A stretch of 64,000 nucleotides of DNA from Paraglaciecola chathamensis S18K6 (GTDB lineage Bacteria > Pseudomonadota > Gammaproteobacteria > Enterobacterales > Alteromonadaceae): assembly GCA_000314955.1 (NCBI GenBank), contig BAEM01000053.1:1-64000 (forward strand), read 5' to 3'. A model generated the notes under the pieces. That model was not told the origin of the DNA. It did not search any database and saw nothing but the letters and a program-made list of their open reading frames with translations. Shown here one piece after another: positions 33,548 through 43,440 of the stretch. Position numbers and translations under genes: made by a program. Position 1 is the first letter of the stretch, and the number at the start of each line of letters is the position of its first letter.

Positions 33548-34675
33548 TTAGCGTTTAAGCACGCTTGTTAACGCACTAACGCAGTAATCAACATTTTTCA
33601 TATTACTGCCGTAACCCATTAAACCGATTCGCCACACTTTGCCTGCTAACTCCCCTAGCCCAGCGCCAATCTCTAAGCCAAATTCACTTAACAACTGACC
33701 GCGTACTTCGGCATCATCAACACCATCTGGAATACTTACCATGTTCAACTGGGGTAAGCGATACGCTTCATCGACCACAAACTCTAGACCAATATTTTCA
33801 AGGCCCGACTTTAATGCCTGATGCATTTCATCGTGACGCTGCCAAGCAGGTTGTAGCCCCTCGTTGTGTAAAATGCGTAGTGACTCATGTAGGGCATACA
33901 GGCTATTGACGGGAGCCGTATGATGATAAGCCCGCTTCCCACCTTGCCCCCAATACCCCATGACAAGATCCATATCTAAAAACCAGCTTTGCACAGGTGT
34001 TTTACGGGCTTTTATCACCTCAACAGCTGCGTGACTAAAGGAAACTGGAGACAATCCTGGAACACATGATAAACATTTTTGAGTGCCAGAATAAATGGCA
34101 TCAATTTGCCAACCGTCTACGTCAAGCTCTATACCGCCTAAAGAGGTTACGGCATCGACTATACTTAAGCAGTCGTAACGCTTAGCGAGTTCGCTAATTG
34201 CTTTGGCATCATTGCGCACTCCAGTAGACGTTTCAGCGTGAACGAACGCTACAGCTTTCGCATCTGGATTAGCCTTTAAGGCCTCTTCCACTTTTTGCAA
34301 GTCTGTTTGTTGTCCCCAGGTGTCTTGTACCATTACAGCCGTTGCGCCGCAGCGCTGTACATTCTGCTGCATTCGTCCACCGAAAACACCGTTTTGACAG
34401 ACGATGACTTTGTCACCAGGTTCAAGTAGGTTAACAAAAACAGATTCCATTCCCGCCGAACCAGGCGCAGAAACAGGCATAGTAAGTTGATTGTCAGTTT
34501 GAAAGGCAAACTGAAGCAATGTTTTGACTTCGTCCATTAATCCGATAAACGCGGGATCTAAATGCCCTAACGTAGGACGTGAAAGAGCGTTCAAAATACG
34601 AGGATCAACATCTGATGGGCCCGGCCCCATCAACGTTCTAACAGGTGGAATAAAAGTGTTGAATTGCGCTGTCAT
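33548..34675 (-). CDS. Alanine-glyoxylate aminotransferase family protein
   Basis: This class V PLP aminotransferase has 375 residues from the ATG at 34675; the longer frame adds 13 unlikely residues. The PLP lysine is in YSGTQKCLSCVPGLSP, and the N-terminal LMGPGPSDVDPRIL and the SAPGSAGMESVFVN segment identify the AGXT1/serine-pyruvate group. It probably converts glyoxylate plus an amino donor to glycine. It is a paralogue of the pucG-type gene 8 kb away but lacks that gene's ureide neighbours. A class V cysteine desulfurase role is unlikely. Confidence 0.87.
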   Translation of the reverse strand: MTAQFNTFIPPVRTLMGPGPSDVDPRILNALSRPTLGHLDPAFIGLMDEVKTLLQFAFQTDNQLTMPVSAPGSAGMESVFVNLLEPGDKVIVCQNGVFGGRMQQNVQRCGATAVMVQDTWGQQTDLQKVEEALKANPDAKAVAFVHAETSTGVRNDAKAISELAKRYDCLSIVDAVTSLGGIELDVDGWQIDAIYSGTQKCLSCVPGLSPVSFSHAAVEVIKARKTPVQSWFLDMDLVMGYWGQGGKRAYHHTAPVNSLYALHESLRILHNEGLQPAWQRHDEMHQALKSGLENIGLEFVVDEAYRLPQLNMVSIPDGVDDAEVRGQLLSEFGLEIGAGLGELAGKVWRIGLMGYGSNMKNVDYCVSALTSVLKR

Positions 34676-34929
34676 GAATATTCTAAGCCTTATGTTTGTT
34701 GATGTGTTTCCCATGTTACCTAGATCTAAGCTAGCAACAAGTGGTCGATAACCGACATAAATAATGTGAATAGAAAAAATTGCAGGATTTATTCTTGTGA
34801 ATGCACGAAAGCGCGTCTTATGAAGGCGAGATTATCTTGGCGAAACATTTTTGCAGTAAAAATCAACAAGCCCTAGCAAAAGTACGTAACTAAACTACAC
34901 TTGATTTGTACATTGGATATAGTTAGCGC

Positions 34930-34990
34930 AAGGCTCATATGAGCCATACCCCTCAGCTCGGATCAGCTTTTATGGTCCGAGCATTTTTTT
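34930..34990 (+). ncRNA. Candidate small RNA ending in an orphan terminator
   Basis: A plus-strand intrinsic terminator (stem GCTCGGA 34956-34962 with TCCGAGC 34976-34982, then A and seven T) lies between two minus-strand genes, so it terminates no known mRNA. Just upstream is a second perfect hairpin, GGCTCATATGAGCC (34932-34945). A possible -10, TATAGT, at 34918-34923 would start an RNA of about 60 bases near 34930; the -35 is weak. I infer a small RNA of unknown family. Promoter support is limited. Confidence 0.45.
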
Positions 34991-34995
34991 ATCTG

Positions 34996-35517
34996 CTAGT
35001 CTTGTACTTTTAGTTCTGCGATAAAACGCTTGGCGTTTTCAACATAGTGTTGACCAGATGCTTCAAGCATTTTCTTTTGCGCATCTGGAATGTTTTTGAC
35101 TACTTTCGCCGGCGACCCCATCACCAGTGACCCGTCTGGGATATCCATATTTTCTGTGACCAAACTATTTGCGCCAATAACACAATGCTTGCCTATTTTG
35201 GCACCGTTTAAAATCACACTGTTGATCCCTATCAGGGAAAAATCACCTATTTGGCAACCGTGTAACATCACCTTATGCCCAATGGTAACGCCTTTACCTA
35301 CCGTAAGGGGCACGCCAAAATCAGTGTGCAGTACGCTGCCATCTTGAACATTACTGCCCTCACCAATGGTTATTTCATCGCAGTCGCCTCGTAATACTGC
35401 ATTGAACCAAACGCTGGCGTTGTCTGCCAAGGTCACTTTGCCCATAACGTGACTGCCCGGCGCAATAAAAACATCTTTACCGACAGTGACCTTATCGTTC
35501 CCTAATGAATACAACAT
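34996..35517 (-). CDS. Gamma-class carbonic anhydrase-like protein (YrdA family)
   Basis: The 173-residue protein folds as a left-handed beta helix with hexapeptide repeats. The metal-binding histidines of gamma carbonic anhydrases appear in [10 protein letters not shown] and [14 protein letters not shown]. Members include YrdA, PaaY and CaiE. Activity as carbonic anhydrase is often weak or unproven. It follows tesB by 14 bases and is presumably cotranscribed with it. Confidence 0.88.
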   Translation of the reverse strand: MLYSLGNDKVTVGKDVFIAPGSHVMGKVTLADNASVWFNAVLRGDCDEITIGEGSNVQDGSVLHTDFGVPLTVGKGVTIGHKVMLHGCQIGDFSLIGINSVILNGAKIGKHCVIGANSLVTENMDIPDGSLVMGSPAKVVKNIPDAQKKMLEASGQHYVENAKRFIAELKVQD

Positions 35518-35531
35518 ACCGACTCCTTAAA

Positions 35532-36386
35532 CTAAATTTTACGCATTAGGCCTTCTTGCATACTTGACGCAACAAGCTTGCCCTGACGATTGAAGAATTG
35601 GCCACGCACTAAGCCACGCGACCCACCACTAAACGGGCTTTCAGCGCAGTACAATACCCAGTCGTCAAAATCGAACGGATGATGAAACCATACTGCATGA
35701 TCAATAGTCGCCATGATTAAGTTCTTATCACGAACAGACACGCCATGTGGCTGAATTGCCGTTGACAGAAAGTGATAGTCAGACGCATAAGACAACATAG
35801 CCTGATTTAAATGAACGTTACTGTTTAAAGCCTCTTCTGCTTTCATCCAAATGTAGCGTTTAGGTTCGTGCACACCTGGATTAACAGGGTCAATTTGCTG
35901 TACCGAGCGCATATCCAGTGGTTTGTGATAACCAATGGCTTCGCGCATACGCGTCGATAACTTTTCAGGATCCAGATCATCGAAGGTGGTGTCGCGAGGT
36001 AAGTCTTCAGGCATTGGCACATCAGGCATTTGTGCAAACTGGTGCTCTAACCCCGCTTCAGGTTGTTGAAATGACGCTGTCATATAAAAAATATTACGAC
36101 CATTTTGAATCGCTTTAACGCGGCGAGTAGAAAAACTGCGACCATCTCTTACGGTTTGCACGTCAAATACCACAGGCTTTTTAGCGTCACCTGGCAATAA
36201 AAAATAAGCATGAAAAGAGTGGGCTACGCGCCCTTCAGGTAAGGTTAACTGAGCGGCAGCGATGGCTTGCCCCATGACTTGCCCACCAAACAGCGCCCTG
36301 AAACCTAAGTCCCAACTTTGCCCACGAAATAACCCGTCTTCTATTTTTTCTAAGGTTAATAAATCTACTAATTTAATATCGCTCAT
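35532..36386 (-). CDS. tesB: Acyl-CoA thioesterase II
   Basis: The 284-residue double hot-dog thioesterase hydrolyses acyl-CoA to free acid and CoA. Hallmarks are LFRGQSWDLGFRALFGGQVMGQA with the conserved GGQ-type loop, HSFHAYFLLPGD, and the C-terminal IDHAVWFHHPFDFDDWVLY, where the catalytic Asp lies. Length and sequence match TesB of E. coli (286). It is upstream of the YrdA-type gene. The AAATTTTA stretch between the two has no terminator. Confidence 0.93.
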   Translation of the reverse strand: MSDIKLVDLLTLEKIEDGLFRGQSWDLGFRALFGGQVMGQAIAAAQLTLPEGRVAHSFHAYFLLPGDAKKPVVFDVQTVRDGRSFSTRRVKAIQNGRNIFYMTASFQQPEAGLEHQFAQMPDVPMPEDLPRDTTFDDLDPEKLSTRMREAIGYHKPLDMRSVQQIDPVNPGVHEPKRYIWMKAEEALNSNVHLNQAMLSYASDYHFLSTAIQPHGVSVRDKNLIMATIDHAVWFHHPFDFDDWVLYCAESPFSGGSRGLVRGQFFNRQGKLVASSMQEGLMRKI

Positions 36387-36426
36387 AATCTCTCAAATGA
36401 ATAAATTGTGTGTTGTCGCTTTTAAC

Positions 36427-38277
36427 TTACGAGCCCGTTGCTCGCTCGGCATATGGGTTTCTAGGGTAAAATTTATCAGGTAAATGAGCTTGATGCTCGA
36501 AAAAACGCGTATCTTTATAGGGTAACTTCATAAACCCTGACATGCCTACGCCTTGTATCATGGGCACCAGCTCAATAATTTTACTCAGTAAATATTTAAA
36601 CTCATCTGCTGATGAATGATCCAGCAAGGTGTAATAGCTATGGATCTTTAAGTGCTTGGGAAGCGCTTCAAAAATAATACACCCCGTGTGATGTATCCCG
36701 TTTAGTTGATGAATAATCGTCATAAGATCATCTGGCAAAGTCAGTAATTCATCAGGGTCATCGCCATCTTCAAAATATGAATGCATCCGGCTTTGATCTT
36801 CTTGTACTGATACCTTGTTTAATTCATATGGTATGCACATATCTGATGACGGGACAAAGGGGGTATTTTCATCTTCTCGCTCGATGTGTAAGGTATCACG
36901 CGCGTTAAACATACAGCTTTTAAATACACCGACTCGATGAATCGAGCGCGCTAAGGTCACAATATTGTTCACTGTGGCGTCAAAGGATGGTTTTAATTTA
37001 GGGTCGTAAACATTAAGACTAGAATCTATATATACCCCTTGCGGTGTCCAGCGCACGGCTAATCCGCCTACCACAGGGTACTTGCCGAGGCGGCTTACTT
37101 CAGAAATAAAGGCTTTTTCCGTTTCTCCCATACCTTGTAAGTAATTCTTGTAATATCGCTCAAACTGTTCGTCATTGAGGTAGCGTAACTCCTCGGTACT
37201 TTGCTCACCTTCGGCGCGTAAAAATGACTTTCGTGAGCTGTAAACAACTGTGTCTATCTCGCGGGATTTTTGATGGCTCCAACCAGGTATTAGCGCCGGA
37301 GCTTGGGGCGGGTCTTCAGCGCTGAACACTAGATTCTTCAAATGTTGGATATTATTCAGTAGATAGTCACCACCCTGTGCTCTTTTTTGCGCATCATCAC
37401 TGAGCATAGCCGTTAATATCTCGCCAAGCATTTTAGGTAAACCCAAGGCGTTGGGCCTAATCACTTGAGCGCCAAATCGACTTGATTGCCCAGATGCTAA
37501 CGCATACAGGGTACTGGCTAAACCTTGCTCATCAAAACGAGGCGACGACAAATTTCCGCTTAACTGCTCAGGCCCAATGAAATACACATCACCAAGGCGG
37601 GCATTGGTTTGCTGCATATCACTGGACATTAAATCCATCACATTATTGGCTAAGTAATTTCCTTGCGCATCAAGCTGAGCAAAAACCGATGACCCCCAGT
37701 CAATCAAACCGACCTTTTCAGTGAGTGGATCAAACACGATATTTGACGGTTTAACGTCCCCATGAACAATCGGCTTTGGCTGACCATTTTCAGAAAATGC
37801 GCGAAGCGTTTGTAATATATCTGCCAATTGAACAGCAATTTTTACGACCAATCTTGGCGACAGAGGCCCTAGTTCCAGTGATATTTTTTCCATATCCTTA
37901 CCTGTAGCCCGCTGCATGACTAAGATAGATTGTTTTTTGATCCGTTGAAATTCGATCAGGCTGGGTACATAAGGGTGCGCCACATGTCCAAGCATGTAGG
38001 CCTCTTCCTCAAGGCGGTCTTGTACGTGCTGTGGTAAATTGGCCCGGGAAAACTTAAATACGTATTGCTTGCTTGTGTCATAACTGGGCTTACCCGCAAA
38101 CGCAAAGCCAAAAGCCCCCTTTCCTATTAGTTCAATCTCTTGATAGCCAAGACGTTCAAGTTGTTCTGTACACAATTTGAACCAGTCTTTTAGCTTTTTC
38201 GCGTCCTTATGAGAGAGCAAATAAATAGATTGCTCATCTGGAATATAGAAATGTTTAAGATCAGTTTGGGCAACCAT
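36427..38277 (-). CDS. Eukaryotic-like Ser/Thr protein kinase with a novel C-terminal region
   Basis: The 616-residue protein has an N-terminal kinase domain (about residues 45-320): glycine loop GKGAFG at 52-57, ATP-binding K75 in YVFKFSR, catalytic loop HGDVKPSN at 172-179 (D174, K176, N179) and DWG at 193-195 in place of DFG. These residues predict an active enzyme. Residues 320-616 match nothing I recognise; they include KYPVVGGLAVRWTPQGVYID and an acidic run, with no membrane helix or PASTA repeats, so it is cytoplasmic. It starts 13 bases after rlmJ and is likely cotranscribed. Targets are unknown. Confidence 0.85.
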   Translation of the reverse strand: MVAQTDLKHFYIPDEQSIYLLSHKDAKKLKDWFKLCTEQLERLGYQEIELIGKGAFGFAFAGKPSYDTSKQYVFKFSRANLPQHVQDRLEEEAYMLGHVAHPYVPSLIEFQRIKKQSILVMQRATGKDMEKISLELGPLSPRLVVKIAVQLADILQTLRAFSENGQPKPIVHGDVKPSNIVFDPLTEKVGLIDWGSSVFAQLDAQGNYLANNVMDLMSSDMQQTNARLGDVYFIGPEQLSGNLSSPRFDEQGLASTLYALASGQSSRFGAQVIRPNALGLPKMLGEILTAMLSDDAQKRAQGGDYLLNNIQHLKNLVFSAEDPPQAPALIPGWSHQKSREIDTVVYSSRKSFLRAEGEQSTEELRYLNDEQFERYYKNYLQGMGETEKAFISEVSRLGKYPVVGGLAVRWTPQGVYIDSSLNVYDPKLKPSFDATVNNIVTLARSIHRVGVFKSCMFNARDTLHIEREDENTPFVPSSDMCIPYELNKVSVQEDQSRMHSYFEDGDDPDELLTLPDDLMTIIHQLNGIHHTGCIIFEALPKHLKIHSYYTLLDHSSADEFKYLLSKIIELVPMIQGVGMSGFMKLPYKDTRFFEHQAHLPDKFYPRNPYAERATGS

Positions 38278-38290
38278 TTTGCTGTCAGCC

Positions 38291-39172
38291 TTACGCTTCT
38301 TCCACCAGCCAATTCACTTGAAATGACGCTTGTTTGCTCTGTGCCATTACTGGGGTAGCTTCGGCTAAACAATCATTAATTTGCACATCAAGTTGCCAAG
38401 GTGCATTAATAATCGCCATACCAGAGCCATACATTCCTGCAAAGGTATCGGGGTCTTGTACTGCTAATTCTACCTGCAGTACATTTTTAAAGTCTTGCTG
38501 AGAAAGTGCTTCAAGCATTTTTTGACTTTTTTTGTGCTTAGTAGTGGCGCGTTCAAACCCCTCACTTTGTGATGCATCACGTTTTGACAACAGTGGGTAC
38601 CAAATAGCGTAAGTTGCTGTGGGCCAACGCTTATAAGCCTTGCTAATGGAGTCAACGACTAACTGGTAATCTTCGGGGGTTTCATAGGATGGATCGGTTA
38701 GCACTAGACCACGTTTTAATTCTGGTGGCGTCAAGGCTATAAGCCCTTCGTATCCGTCCCTGTGATGCACAGAAACGTTCGGGCCTTTTATTTGCCGTTT
38801 AAGGTTAATGACCTCTTGGTTGTTCCATTCCATTAAGTGCAGTTTATCTTGCTCACGCATTAACATGCGCGCAATTTCTGGCGATCCTGGATACTGATGG
38901 CATTTTACATACTGACTCGTGAGTTCTTGATAGGCCAAGATCGTCTCTTGTACACCAGCGTAATCAGCCAGTTTAGAGATACCCTGTTTAAACTCATTGG
39001 TTTTCAGGGATTGTTCTGATGTTAAATCATATAAGCCCGCACCACTGTGCGTATCGATATAGGTGAAGCCTTTGTCTTTTTGTTTTAACTTGTCGATGAT
39101 CAACATCTGGCAGATATGCTTCAACACATCTGCATGATTACCCGCATGGTAGCCGTGGCGATAACTAAACAA
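38291..39172 (-). CDS. rlmJ: 23S rRNA (adenine(2030)-N6)-methyltransferase RlmJ
   Basis: This SAM-dependent methyltransferase of about 293 residues modifies A2030 of 23S rRNA. FSYRHGYHAGNHADVLKH at the N-terminus and YIDTHSGAGLYDL are characteristic, and the catalytic motif is in VLTDPSYE. I chose a TTG start at 39172 because AAGGAG lies exactly 8 bases upstream and the E. coli protein begins at the same residue; the ATG eight codons further upstream would overlap that ribosome-binding site. The protein kinase gene follows. Confidence 0.9.
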   Translation of the reverse strand: MFSYRHGYHAGNHADVLKHICQMLIIDKLKQKDKGFTYIDTHSGAGLYDLTSEQSLKTNEFKQGISKLADYAGVQETILAYQELTSQYVKCHQYPGSPEIARMLMREQDKLHLMEWNNQEVINLKRQIKGPNVSVHHRDGYEGLIALTPPELKRGLVLTDPSYETPEDYQLVVDSISKAYKRWPTATYAIWYPLLSKRDASQSEGFERATTKHKKSQKMLEALSQQDFKNVLQVELAVQDPDTFAGMYGSGMAIINAPWQLDVQINDCLAEATPVMAQSKQASFQVNWLVEEA

Positions 39173-39249
39173 CTGATTGACTCCTTGATGACACAATACG
39201 TCATTGGCTTGTTAAGCGTTAGACCGCTAGTTTACCTTGTCACTGGTGT

Positions 39250-39278
39250 TAAGCAAAAATAAACCCGCTCGAGGCGGG
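39250..39278 (-). terminator. Terminator of the bkd operon
   Basis: On the minus strand the stem CCCGC/GCGGG with a 5-base loop is followed by TTTATTTTT. It lies 50 bases after the E2 stop codon. Confidence 0.7.
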
Positions 39279-39327
39279 CTTTATTAATTATTCTGCAACT
39301 CGTGTCGTTGCGAATTAACGCGATGAA

Positions 39328-40950
39328 TTAGCGCAATGTGCTTAACATTTTCATCGGTTGCTCAATGTATGACTTCCAAAGGTTATTGAATTTCACCATG
39401 GTAGCGCCATCGATAATGCGGTGATCTCCAGACCAGCTGACATGCATAATGTTCACCGCGTGAACGTTATCATTCTCATCAAAACGCGGTAAACGTTGCA
39501 TTTTGCCAAGTGCGACAATCGCGGCTTCTGGGTGATTGATCACAGGTGTAGCTACCGTACCGCCCAATACGCCAATATTTGAAATGCTGATCGTCCCGCC
39601 TGTCAGGTCTTGCGTTTTTAGGCGACCTTCTCTTGCCTGTTCAATCAACTCGGCAGCGCGTTTGGCAATATCGAATATCGACATATCTTGCACGTCTTTG
39701 ATATTTGGCACCATCAATCCGAGTTTACCGTCAACTGCCATACCGATATTGTGATCATTGAAATAGGTCAACTCAGTACAATCAGCGTTAACTTGACTGT
39801 TAATAATCGGAAACGCTTTTAACGCCATAGACAAGGCTTTAATGAAGAACGGCATAAAACTTAATTTTACACCCTGTTCGGCGAAGTCGTCTTTTAACTG
39901 AGCGCGAAGTGCTATCAAGGCATCCATTTGAATTTCTTCACTGACGGTAAAGTGAGGAATGGTAGCAACACTGTGTACCATCTGTTTGGCCATTGCCGCT
40001 TTAATTCCACTAATACGCTCAACACGTGTCGCACCCTGCAAATTACGCTGCGTCGCATTGTGCGTTTCACTGTGCGCTTTAGTGTTATCAGCGCTTTTTT
40101 CATTTCGCTGTTGAGTTAAATCGCATTTTAAAATGCGTCCTTTATCCCCTGTGCCCTGTACCTTTGATAAATCAATGTCTTGCTCTCGCGCCACGCGTCT
40201 TACAGCTGGGCTAGCCAATACTTTGTGATTTACTGTTGCCAAATTAGCTGACGTGCTGCCCTGCGTTTGAGACGTAGGCTCTGGTGCTGTCACCTTCTGT
40301 GTTGTGTCTTTCGAAGGTGTCTGCTGTTGGCCTTGTGCGCCCTCAACCTGCATAGTAAATAAAGCAGAGTGGACTTTAGCGATATCACCCTGTTGATAGC
40401 AAAGGCTGACAATTGTGCCATTGTGCTTAGCGGGTATCTCCACTAATGCTTTATCAGTCATGACCTCAACAACGGGTTGGTCTTCAATGACCTCTTCACC
40501 TTCACTGACTAACCATTTAACCAGTTCACACTCGACAATGCCCTCGCCGATATCCGGTAAGATAAATGTTTCTAGGTTACTGTCGTTTGCTTTGACGCCT
40601 GACGTGGTATTTGTGCTCTGGTTTGCGCCTAATGTACTGACGTAGTCGTCAGCATCACTGTGCTCAGTATTACTTGCGTGCTCTTGTACATCAGTAGACG
40701 GGCTGTTTTCTTGCCCCTCAATATCCAAGGCAAACAAAGGTTTATGCACCTGAGCAATTTCACCTGCTTTGTAGTACAACTTTCTAACGGTGCCACTGTA
40801 CATAGCGGGTATTTGCACTGTGGCTTTGTCTGTCATGACTTCTGCAACCGGTTGATCTTCAACGATGATATCGCCTTCTGATACTAACCATTCCAATAAT
40901 TCACACTCTACAATTCCTTCACCAATATCTGGCAAAATAAAGTCTTTCAT
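39328..40950 (-). CDS. bkdB: 2-oxo acid dehydrogenase E2 (dihydrolipoyl acyltransferase)
   Basis: The E2 core of a branched-chain 2-oxo acid dehydrogenase complex has 540 residues. Two lipoyl domains are very similar to each other, with the lipoylated lysines at K42 and K167, each in VMTDKA. A peripheral subunit-binding domain follows at about 245-280 (LASPAVRRVAREQDIDL), then the acyltransferase domain with the active-site DHRIIDG near the end. Linkers are rich in Thr, Gln and Ser. It is the last gene of a three-gene operon. An E3 gene is absent, so the E3 of another complex is probably shared. Confidence 0.92.
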   Translation of the reverse strand: MKDFILPDIGEGIVECELLEWLVSEGDIIVEDQPVAEVMTDKATVQIPAMYSGTVRKLYYKAGEIAQVHKPLFALDIEGQENSPSTDVQEHASNTEHSDADDYVSTLGANQSTNTTSGVKANDSNLETFILPDIGEGIVECELVKWLVSEGEEVIEDQPVVEVMTDKALVEIPAKHNGTIVSLCYQQGDIAKVHSALFTMQVEGAQGQQQTPSKDTTQKVTAPEPTSQTQGSTSANLATVNHKVLASPAVRRVAREQDIDLSKVQGTGDKGRILKCDLTQQRNEKSADNTKAHSETHNATQRNLQGATRVERISGIKAAMAKQMVHSVATIPHFTVSEEIQMDALIALRAQLKDDFAEQGVKLSFMPFFIKALSMALKAFPIINSQVNADCTELTYFNDHNIGMAVDGKLGLMVPNIKDVQDMSIFDIAKRAAELIEQAREGRLKTQDLTGGTISISNIGVLGGTVATPVINHPEAAIVALGKMQRLPRFDENDNVHAVNIMHVSWSGDHRIIDGATMVKFNNLWKSYIEQPMKMLSTLR

Positions 40951-40974
40951 TTCATCTTTCCTCGATATCAGTGG

Positions 40975-41952
40975 TTAAAAATTCACGCAGCGTTTAATCG
41001 CTTCGTAGGTTTTTAGGTGATCCGGCATGTATTCTTTTTCGTGTGCCAAAGGATAAGGCGTGTCTAACCCGCACACTCGGGTAATAGGAGATTCAAGGTA
41101 TAAGAAACAGCGCTCTTGGACAGTGGCAGATATTTCGCTGGCAAAACCACCCGTTTGAGGCGCTTCATGGTTGATAAGAAGTCGACCGGTTTTCTTGACT
41201 GATTCACTTACGGTCTCCGCGTCCCATGGCAAGATGCTACGCAAATCGATTATTTCACAAGAAATGCCGTCTTTCTCTGCCATCTCAGCAGCCTTTTCAA
41301 TGACTTCAACCTGGGCTCCCCAAGCAAGCAATGTAATGTGATCGCCTTTTTTGACGACTTCAGCTTTACCCAGAGGTAACTCGTAATCCTCTTCAGGCAC
41401 ATCGCCAACCGACGCACGATACAAACGCTTTGGCTCCATGAATAAAACGGGGTTGTCGTCTCGAATCGAAGCCAATAACAAGCCTTTCGCTTGATACGGA
41501 TTACGTGGAATAACGATTTTCATACCAGGAATATGCGCGAAAAAGGCCTCTGGTGATTGTGAATGATATAGGCCTCCTGCAATACCGCCACCATATGGCG
41601 TACGTATGGTTAACGTGCCGCAGGTAAATTGCCCACCGGAACGATAGCGAAACTTAGCGGTTTCATTCACAATTTGATCGAACGCTGGAAAAATATAATC
41701 GCCAAACTGAATTTCCGCCACCGGCACTGAGCCTTGTGACGCCAGCCCGTTTGCAAAGCCAATGATACCTTGCTCAGTTAAGGGCGTATTAAAGCAGCGA
41801 CCTTTGCCGAATTGGTGCTGAAGATTGCTTGTGGCTCTAAATACCCCACCAAAATGCCCCACATCTTCACCGAATACCATGACCTTCTCGTCTTCAGTCA
41901 TAGCGGTAATGAGCGCATTGTTGATTGCTTGTAGCATATTCATTTTAATCAT
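40975..41952 (-). CDS. bkdA2: Branched-chain 2-oxo acid dehydrogenase E1, beta subunit
   Basis: This 325-residue transketolase-like subunit contributes the substrate channel and part of the thiamine diphosphate site. Typical segments are [50 protein letters not shown] and [14 protein letters not shown]. It overlaps the alpha subunit gene by 8 bases and lies 24 bases before the E2 gene. Similar beta subunits exist in pyruvate and acetoin dehydrogenases; the alpha partner points to branched-chain substrates from Val, Leu and Ile. Confidence 0.92.
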   Translation of the reverse strand: MIKMNMLQAINNALITAMTEDEKVMVFGEDVGHFGGVFRATSNLQHQFGKGRCFNTPLTEQGIIGFANGLASQGSVPVAEIQFGDYIFPAFDQIVNETAKFRYRSGGQFTCGTLTIRTPYGGGIAGGLYHSQSPEAFFAHIPGMKIVIPRNPYQAKGLLLASIRDDNPVLFMEPKRLYRASVGDVPEEDYELPLGKAEVVKKGDHITLLAWGAQVEVIEKAAEMAEKDGISCEIIDLRSILPWDAETVSESVKKTGRLLINHEAPQTGGFASEISATVQERCFLYLESPITRVCGLDTPYPLAHEKEYMPDHLKTYEAIKRCVNF

Positions 41953-43141
41953 GATTGATTCTCCCTGCCGTTTTTGGATAGGCTTCTGGGTACAAACGAA
42001 TATGTTGTTTTAATTGGCTTAATTGCTCTCGTAAGTGCCATGGCGGCGTGTCGTATACATCGTTAATCAAATCATCTATCTCGCAAATATCCACTTGCTC
42101 GGCTTTTTTCATCGCTGCTAACACGTCTTGGCGGGTTTGTTCAACGAATTGCTTATGTTCTGCTTCATCAATCCAGTCTTTACTTTTCATCCAGTTTTCA
42201 AAGCGTTGAACGGGATCTTTCTCACGCCATTTTTGCTCTTCTTCTTTAGAACGGTAGCCTGTAGGGTCATCAGAGGTAGAATGGGCTGCCAAACGATAGG
42301 TCATGGCTTCTATCAATACAGGGCAGTTTTCTTTAAGCGCAATTTCTCGTGCTTTTTGCGTTGCCAAATAAACGGCTAATACGTCATTGCCGTCGACACG
42401 AATAGTTTTAACTCCGTACCCTAGACCGCGCGAAGCAATGCCATCTCCACTAAATTGCTCACTAGCAGGGGTAGAAATCGCGTAGCCGTTGTTACGGCAG
42501 AAGAAGATCACTGGGCAATTTAACACTGAGGCCATATTTAGCCCGGCGTGAAAATCCCCCTCAGAAGCAGCGCCTTCACCAAAGTAACAAATAGTAAGAG
42601 CTTCATTGCCTGCCATTTTTTGTCCGTAAGCATAGCCAGCAGCTTGGGGAATCTGTGTGCCTAAGGGGGACGAAATGGTCATAAAGTTAAGCGCTTTATC
42701 ACCGTAGTGTATTGGCATTTGTCGTCCCTTATTAGGGTCAAGCTTGTTACTGAACATTTGATTCATAAACTGCTCTGTACGATAGCCTCGGTACGCCAGT
42801 GCCCCTTGCTCGCGATACTGGGACATGATCATATCGTTTTCGCTCAGCGCCGCAGCACTGCCAATAGTCGACGCTTCTTCACCACTGCAGGCTAAATAAA
42901 AGCTGATGCGACCTTGGCGCTGTGCGCCAACCATGCGCTCATCAAGCACCCTTATATAGTGCATGGTCCTGAATATTTTCAGTGCTTCATCCCTGCTTAA
43001 GTCAGGCATATCTGCATCGTCATGTACGCTACCGTCAGGCTGCAAAATTTGTAGCATCGGCAGATCGACTGTACCTTTACCAATGATATTAACTTTGTGG
43101 CTTATCCCCACATCTGAGAGATGATTTCTTTCGTTCACCAT
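41945..43141 (-). CDS. bkdA1: Branched-chain 2-oxo acid dehydrogenase E1, alpha subunit
   Basis: The 398-residue thiamine diphosphate-dependent alpha subunit carries the ThDP motif [18 protein letters not shown] and the phosphorylation-loop region of BCKDH-type enzymes, [17 protein letters not shown]. The N-terminal 50 residues are longer than in pyruvate dehydrogenase E1 alpha, as expected for the branched-chain type. It is the first gene of the operon. The upstream spacer to 43440 contains AT-rich inverted repeats but no recognised operator. Confidence 0.92.
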   Translation of the reverse strand: MVNERNHLSDVGISHKVNIIGKGTVDLPMLQILQPDGSVHDDADMPDLSRDEALKIFRTMHYIRVLDERMVGAQRQGRISFYLACSGEEASTIGSAAALSENDMIMSQYREQGALAYRGYRTEQFMNQMFSNKLDPNKGRQMPIHYGDKALNFMTISSPLGTQIPQAAGYAYGQKMAGNEALTICYFGEGAASEGDFHAGLNMASVLNCPVIFFCRNNGYAISTPASEQFSGDGIASRGLGYGVKTIRVDGNDVLAVYLATQKAREIALKENCPVLIEAMTYRLAAHSTSDDPTGYRSKEEEQKWREKDPVQRFENWMKSKDWIDEAEHKQFVEQTRQDVLAAMKKAEQVDICEIDDLINDVYDTPPWHLREQLSQLKQHIRLYPEAYPKTAGRINHD

Positions 43142-43440
43142 AAACCCTCTTTAACGTTCCTCAACACCGCCATGATTGACCATGTTTGAAAGTTGTTACT
43201 TGAGTGTTAATGCTAGTGTAAATACTAGGATGGGGCGTTTCCAAATTTGGAGTGAATTTAACAAAAGAAGGGATAGCTATTCTAATTAAATCGCGAAAAC
43301 ATGATGATTATCCGCTTTTAATCAACAACGATTAAAAACCGTTGTTCTAATAAACAATTTTAGCAGTTGAAATTATGAGGTTTGAACCTGGCCCCGATAT
43401 ACATGGCAGTATATTGAGGCCAAAAATGCAGAAGGTTTCG
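43142..43440. other. Intergenic region upstream of the bkd operon
   Basis: This 299-base spacer separates the bkd operon from the codirectional DUF2189 gene. It contains a short palindrome, CCAAATTTGG (about 43239), and an imperfect hairpin with AACAACG/CGTTGTT arms near 43323-43345 that lacks a T-run. The bkd promoter must lie here, but I could not place it. Confidence 0.45.
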
